Shown in pieces: positions 15,337 to 16,552 of a stretch of DNA of 16,552 nt. The position numbers and the translations under genes are program-made. Position 1 is the stretch's first letter. Every line of letters begins with the position of its first letter. The notes under the pieces are model-generated. The model saw nothing but the letters and a program-made list of their open reading frames with translations, was not told the DNA's origin and ran no database searches. The stretch is taken from the NCBI GenBank assembly GCA_030601605.1, contig JAUVTI010000028.1, forward strand, positions 1 through 16,552, read 5' to 3'. Origin of the DNA: Gemmatimonadales bacterium. GTDB lineage: Bacteria; Gemmatimonadota; Gemmatimonadetes; Gemmatimonadales; GWC2-71-9.

Positions 15337-16128
15337 ATGGATCTCGAACTGAACGGACGCGTAGCGCTCGTGTGCGGCTCATCGAGCGGACTCGGACTCG
15401 CGATCGCGGTGACGCTCGCCGAAGAGGGATGCCGCGTGGCGCTCAACGGACGAGACGAGGCGCGTCTCGAGCCAGCGCTGAAGCGAGTACAGGGGATCGC
15501 GGGTGACACGGCCGCGGCATTTGCGGCGGACGTGAGCGTACCCGCAGAGGTGGAGCGGCTCGTCCGGCGGGTGACCGACGAGCTAGGCACCATAGACATT
15601 CTCGTGTGCAACGCCGGCGGCCCGCCGCCCACCACGTTCGCAGATGCGCCCGCCGACAGCTGGCAGGAGGCGCTGGAGCTCAACCTGCTCTCGACGATCA
15701 ACCTGTGCCGCGCCGCGGTGCCGGGCATGCGCGAGAGAAGGAGGGGACGCGTAATCTGCATCGCGAGCGTGGCCGCCAAGCAGCCGCTCGGGAGCCTGAT
15801 CCTCTCGACGACTGCGCGGGCCGGCGTTCTCGGCTTCATGAAGTTCCTGGCAGACGAGGTAGCCGCCGACGGCGTCACGGTGAACTCGGTATGCCCCGGA
15901 TACACGCGCACGCAGCGCGTGGAGGATCTGCTCGACGAGCTCTCCGCACAGCGCAAGCTGCCGCGTGACCAGGTCGAGCGCGATGTGGTGCGGGACATCC
16001 CCGCCGGTCGCATGGGCAAGCCGGAGGAGCTCGCCGCGGCCGTGGCGTTCTTGGCATCGGAACGCGCCAGTTACATTACGGGCGTTGCGCTGCAGGTGGA
16101 CGGGGGCTTCATCCGCAGCATCGTCTAA
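15337..16128 (+). CDS. atypical short-chain dehydrogenase/reductase (BKR-like) without YxxxK
   Basis: A 263-residue single-domain SDR. The cofactor loop GSSSGLG (14-20) replaces the usual TGxxxGxG, NGRDEARLE (37-45) follows strand 2 and suggests NADP(H), and CNAGG (91-95) corresponds to NNAG. Ser144 (IASVAA) keeps the catalytic Ser position. Where classical SDRs have YxxxK this one has Ser157 and Arg161 (STTAR), so the proton-relay pair is missing. The rest is normal: VNSVCPGYTRT, GRMGKPEELAAAVAFLAS and the end GVALQVDGG. From memory, a BKR-like SDR subgroup with an altered tetrad exists; the reaction is unknown. I start at the ATG at 15337; a TTG at 15277 would add 20 residues before the SDR fold. 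It is 12 nt upstream of the next gene, probably in one operon. Confidence 0.9.
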   Translation: MDLELNGRVALVCGSSSGLGLAIAVTLAEEGCRVALNGRDEARLEPALKRVQGIAGDTAAAFAADVSVPAEVERLVRRVTDELGTIDILVCNAGGPPPTTFADAPADSWQEALELNLLSTINLCRAAVPGMRERRRGRVICIASVAAKQPLGSLILSTTARAGVLGFMKFLADEVAADGVTVNSVCPGYTRTQRVEDLLDELSAQRKLPRDQVERDVVRDIPAGRMGKPEELAAAVAFLASERASYITGVALQVDGGFIRSIV

Positions 16129-16130
16129 CA

Positions 16131-16138
16131 GGAGGAGG
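16131..16138 (+). promoter_or_regulatory. ribosome binding site of the oxoamine synthase gene
   Basis: GGAGGAGG ends 2 nt before the ATG at 16141; its first GGAGG sits at 5 nt spacing. It is the strongest Shine-Dalgarno in the window and suggests high translation of the downstream gene relative to the SDR. Confidence 0.65.
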
Positions 16139-16140
16139 CC

Positions 16141-16552
16141 ATGAAGGCAGCGGTGGAGCAGCGGCTGCGAGCGGAGCTCGACCAGTTCAAGCAGGACGGG
16201 GTGTACAAGCGCCTCAACTACATCGACTCGCCGCAGGACTCGCGGGTGCGGATGGAGGGCAGGGGCGACGTCATAATCCTCTCCAGCAACAACTACCTGG
16301 GGCTTTCCGCACTGCCGGAGGTGATCGCGGGGGGAACCCAGGCGCTCGAACGATTCGGCGCCGGCACAGCGAGTGTGCGCTTCATATGCGGCACTTTCAC
16401 CATCCACCGTGAGTTGGAGCAGGCACTAGCCGATTTCGTCGGCACTGAGGCCTCGCTCTCGTACGTGTCCTGCTGGAACGCGAATGAAGGCCTCTGCGCC
16501 ACAATGCTCGGTCCGGACGACGTGGTGATCTCCGACGAGCTCAACCACGCCT
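16141..16552 (+). CDS. kbl: PLP-dependent alpha-oxoamine synthase, probably glycine C-acetyltransferase (partial, C-terminus outside window)
   Basis: The first 137 codons of a fold-type I PLP enzyme; the family is about 400 residues, so roughly a third is visible and the PLP-binding lysine lies beyond the edge. Seen are an N-terminal helix ending YKRLNYIDSPQ, IILSSNNYLGLS (the family's NNYLGL motif), FGAGTASVRFICGTFTIHRELE (the GxGxxGxRxxxG block) and DDVVISDELNHA. The N-terminal YKRLNYIDSPQDSRV pattern is closest to Kbl (2-amino-3-ketobutyrate CoA ligase), which cleaves 2-amino-3-oxobutyrate with CoA to glycine and acetyl-CoA in threonine breakdown. BioF, ALA synthase or serine palmitoyltransferase relatives are possible. 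It follows the SDR by 12 nt. No threonine dehydrogenase is visible. Confidence 0.85.
   Translation, partial: MKAAVEQRLRAELDQFKQDGVYKRLNYIDSPQDSRVRMEGRGDVIILSSNNYLGLSALPEVIAGGTQALERFGAGTASVRFICGTFTIHRELEQALADFVGTEASLSYVSCWNANEGLCATMLGPDDVVISDELNHA

Overview
The window is a high-GC stretch of bacterial chromosome, densely packed with genes on both strands. Intergenic gaps are short and none exceeds 300 bases. It carries Sec, lipoprotein and Tat signals, a putative outer-membrane protein, GTG and TTG starts, and sigma70-like promoters. This fits a Gram-negative bacterium; gene content and the style of the Rho and TldD proteins suggest Gemmatimonadota, but that is an inference without a database search. 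I see no tRNA, rRNA, CRISPR array, insertion sequence or phage gene.

Layout. Positions 1-1861 (minus) hold a translationally coupled pair: a CsgG/FlgO-like TPR lipoprotein, then a secreted, probably beta-barrel protein cut by the window edge. Positions 2104-2576 (minus) hold a two-gene unit with its own promoter: an unknown 95-residue protein and a 62-residue stand-alone histidine-kinase phosphoacceptor (HisKA-like) domain. Next is a membrane-embedded M50 site-2 protease (2710-3843, minus), divergent from rho. The plus-strand cluster rho-ruvX-mltG (4003-6679) has overlapping stop/start codons, a strong promoter and a C-rich, G-poor leader that looks like a Rho-loading site. thiE (minus) converges on mltG and diverges from an RlmI-type rRNA methyltransferase. 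That gene in turn converges with a secreted alpha/beta hydrolase, the two sharing one CTAG for both stop codons.

Positions 10230-11926 (plus) hold a zinc-type cation diffusion facilitator overlapping an unrecognised gene with a possible degenerate methyltransferase fold. A strong hairpin separates it from a convergent 40-codon gene for an extremely lysine-rich, histone-H1-tail-like peptide. Positions 12212-15174 (minus) encode a TldD/TldE pair in which only TldD has a Tat signal. The right end (plus) holds an atypical short-chain dehydrogenase lacking the YxxxK catalytic motif, followed by the start of an alpha-oxoamine synthase, probably glycine C-acetyltransferase.

Most genes are housekeeping (transcription termination, DNA and envelope maintenance, thiamine synthesis, rRNA modification, metal efflux). 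The parts most worth a second look are the orphan HisKA-like operon, the rho leader with its possible leader peptide, the unequal export signals of TldD/TldE, the SDR without its catalytic pair, the unknown gene after the CDF transporter, and the lysine-rich mini-gene. I did not find an unmistakable new defence or mobile system.
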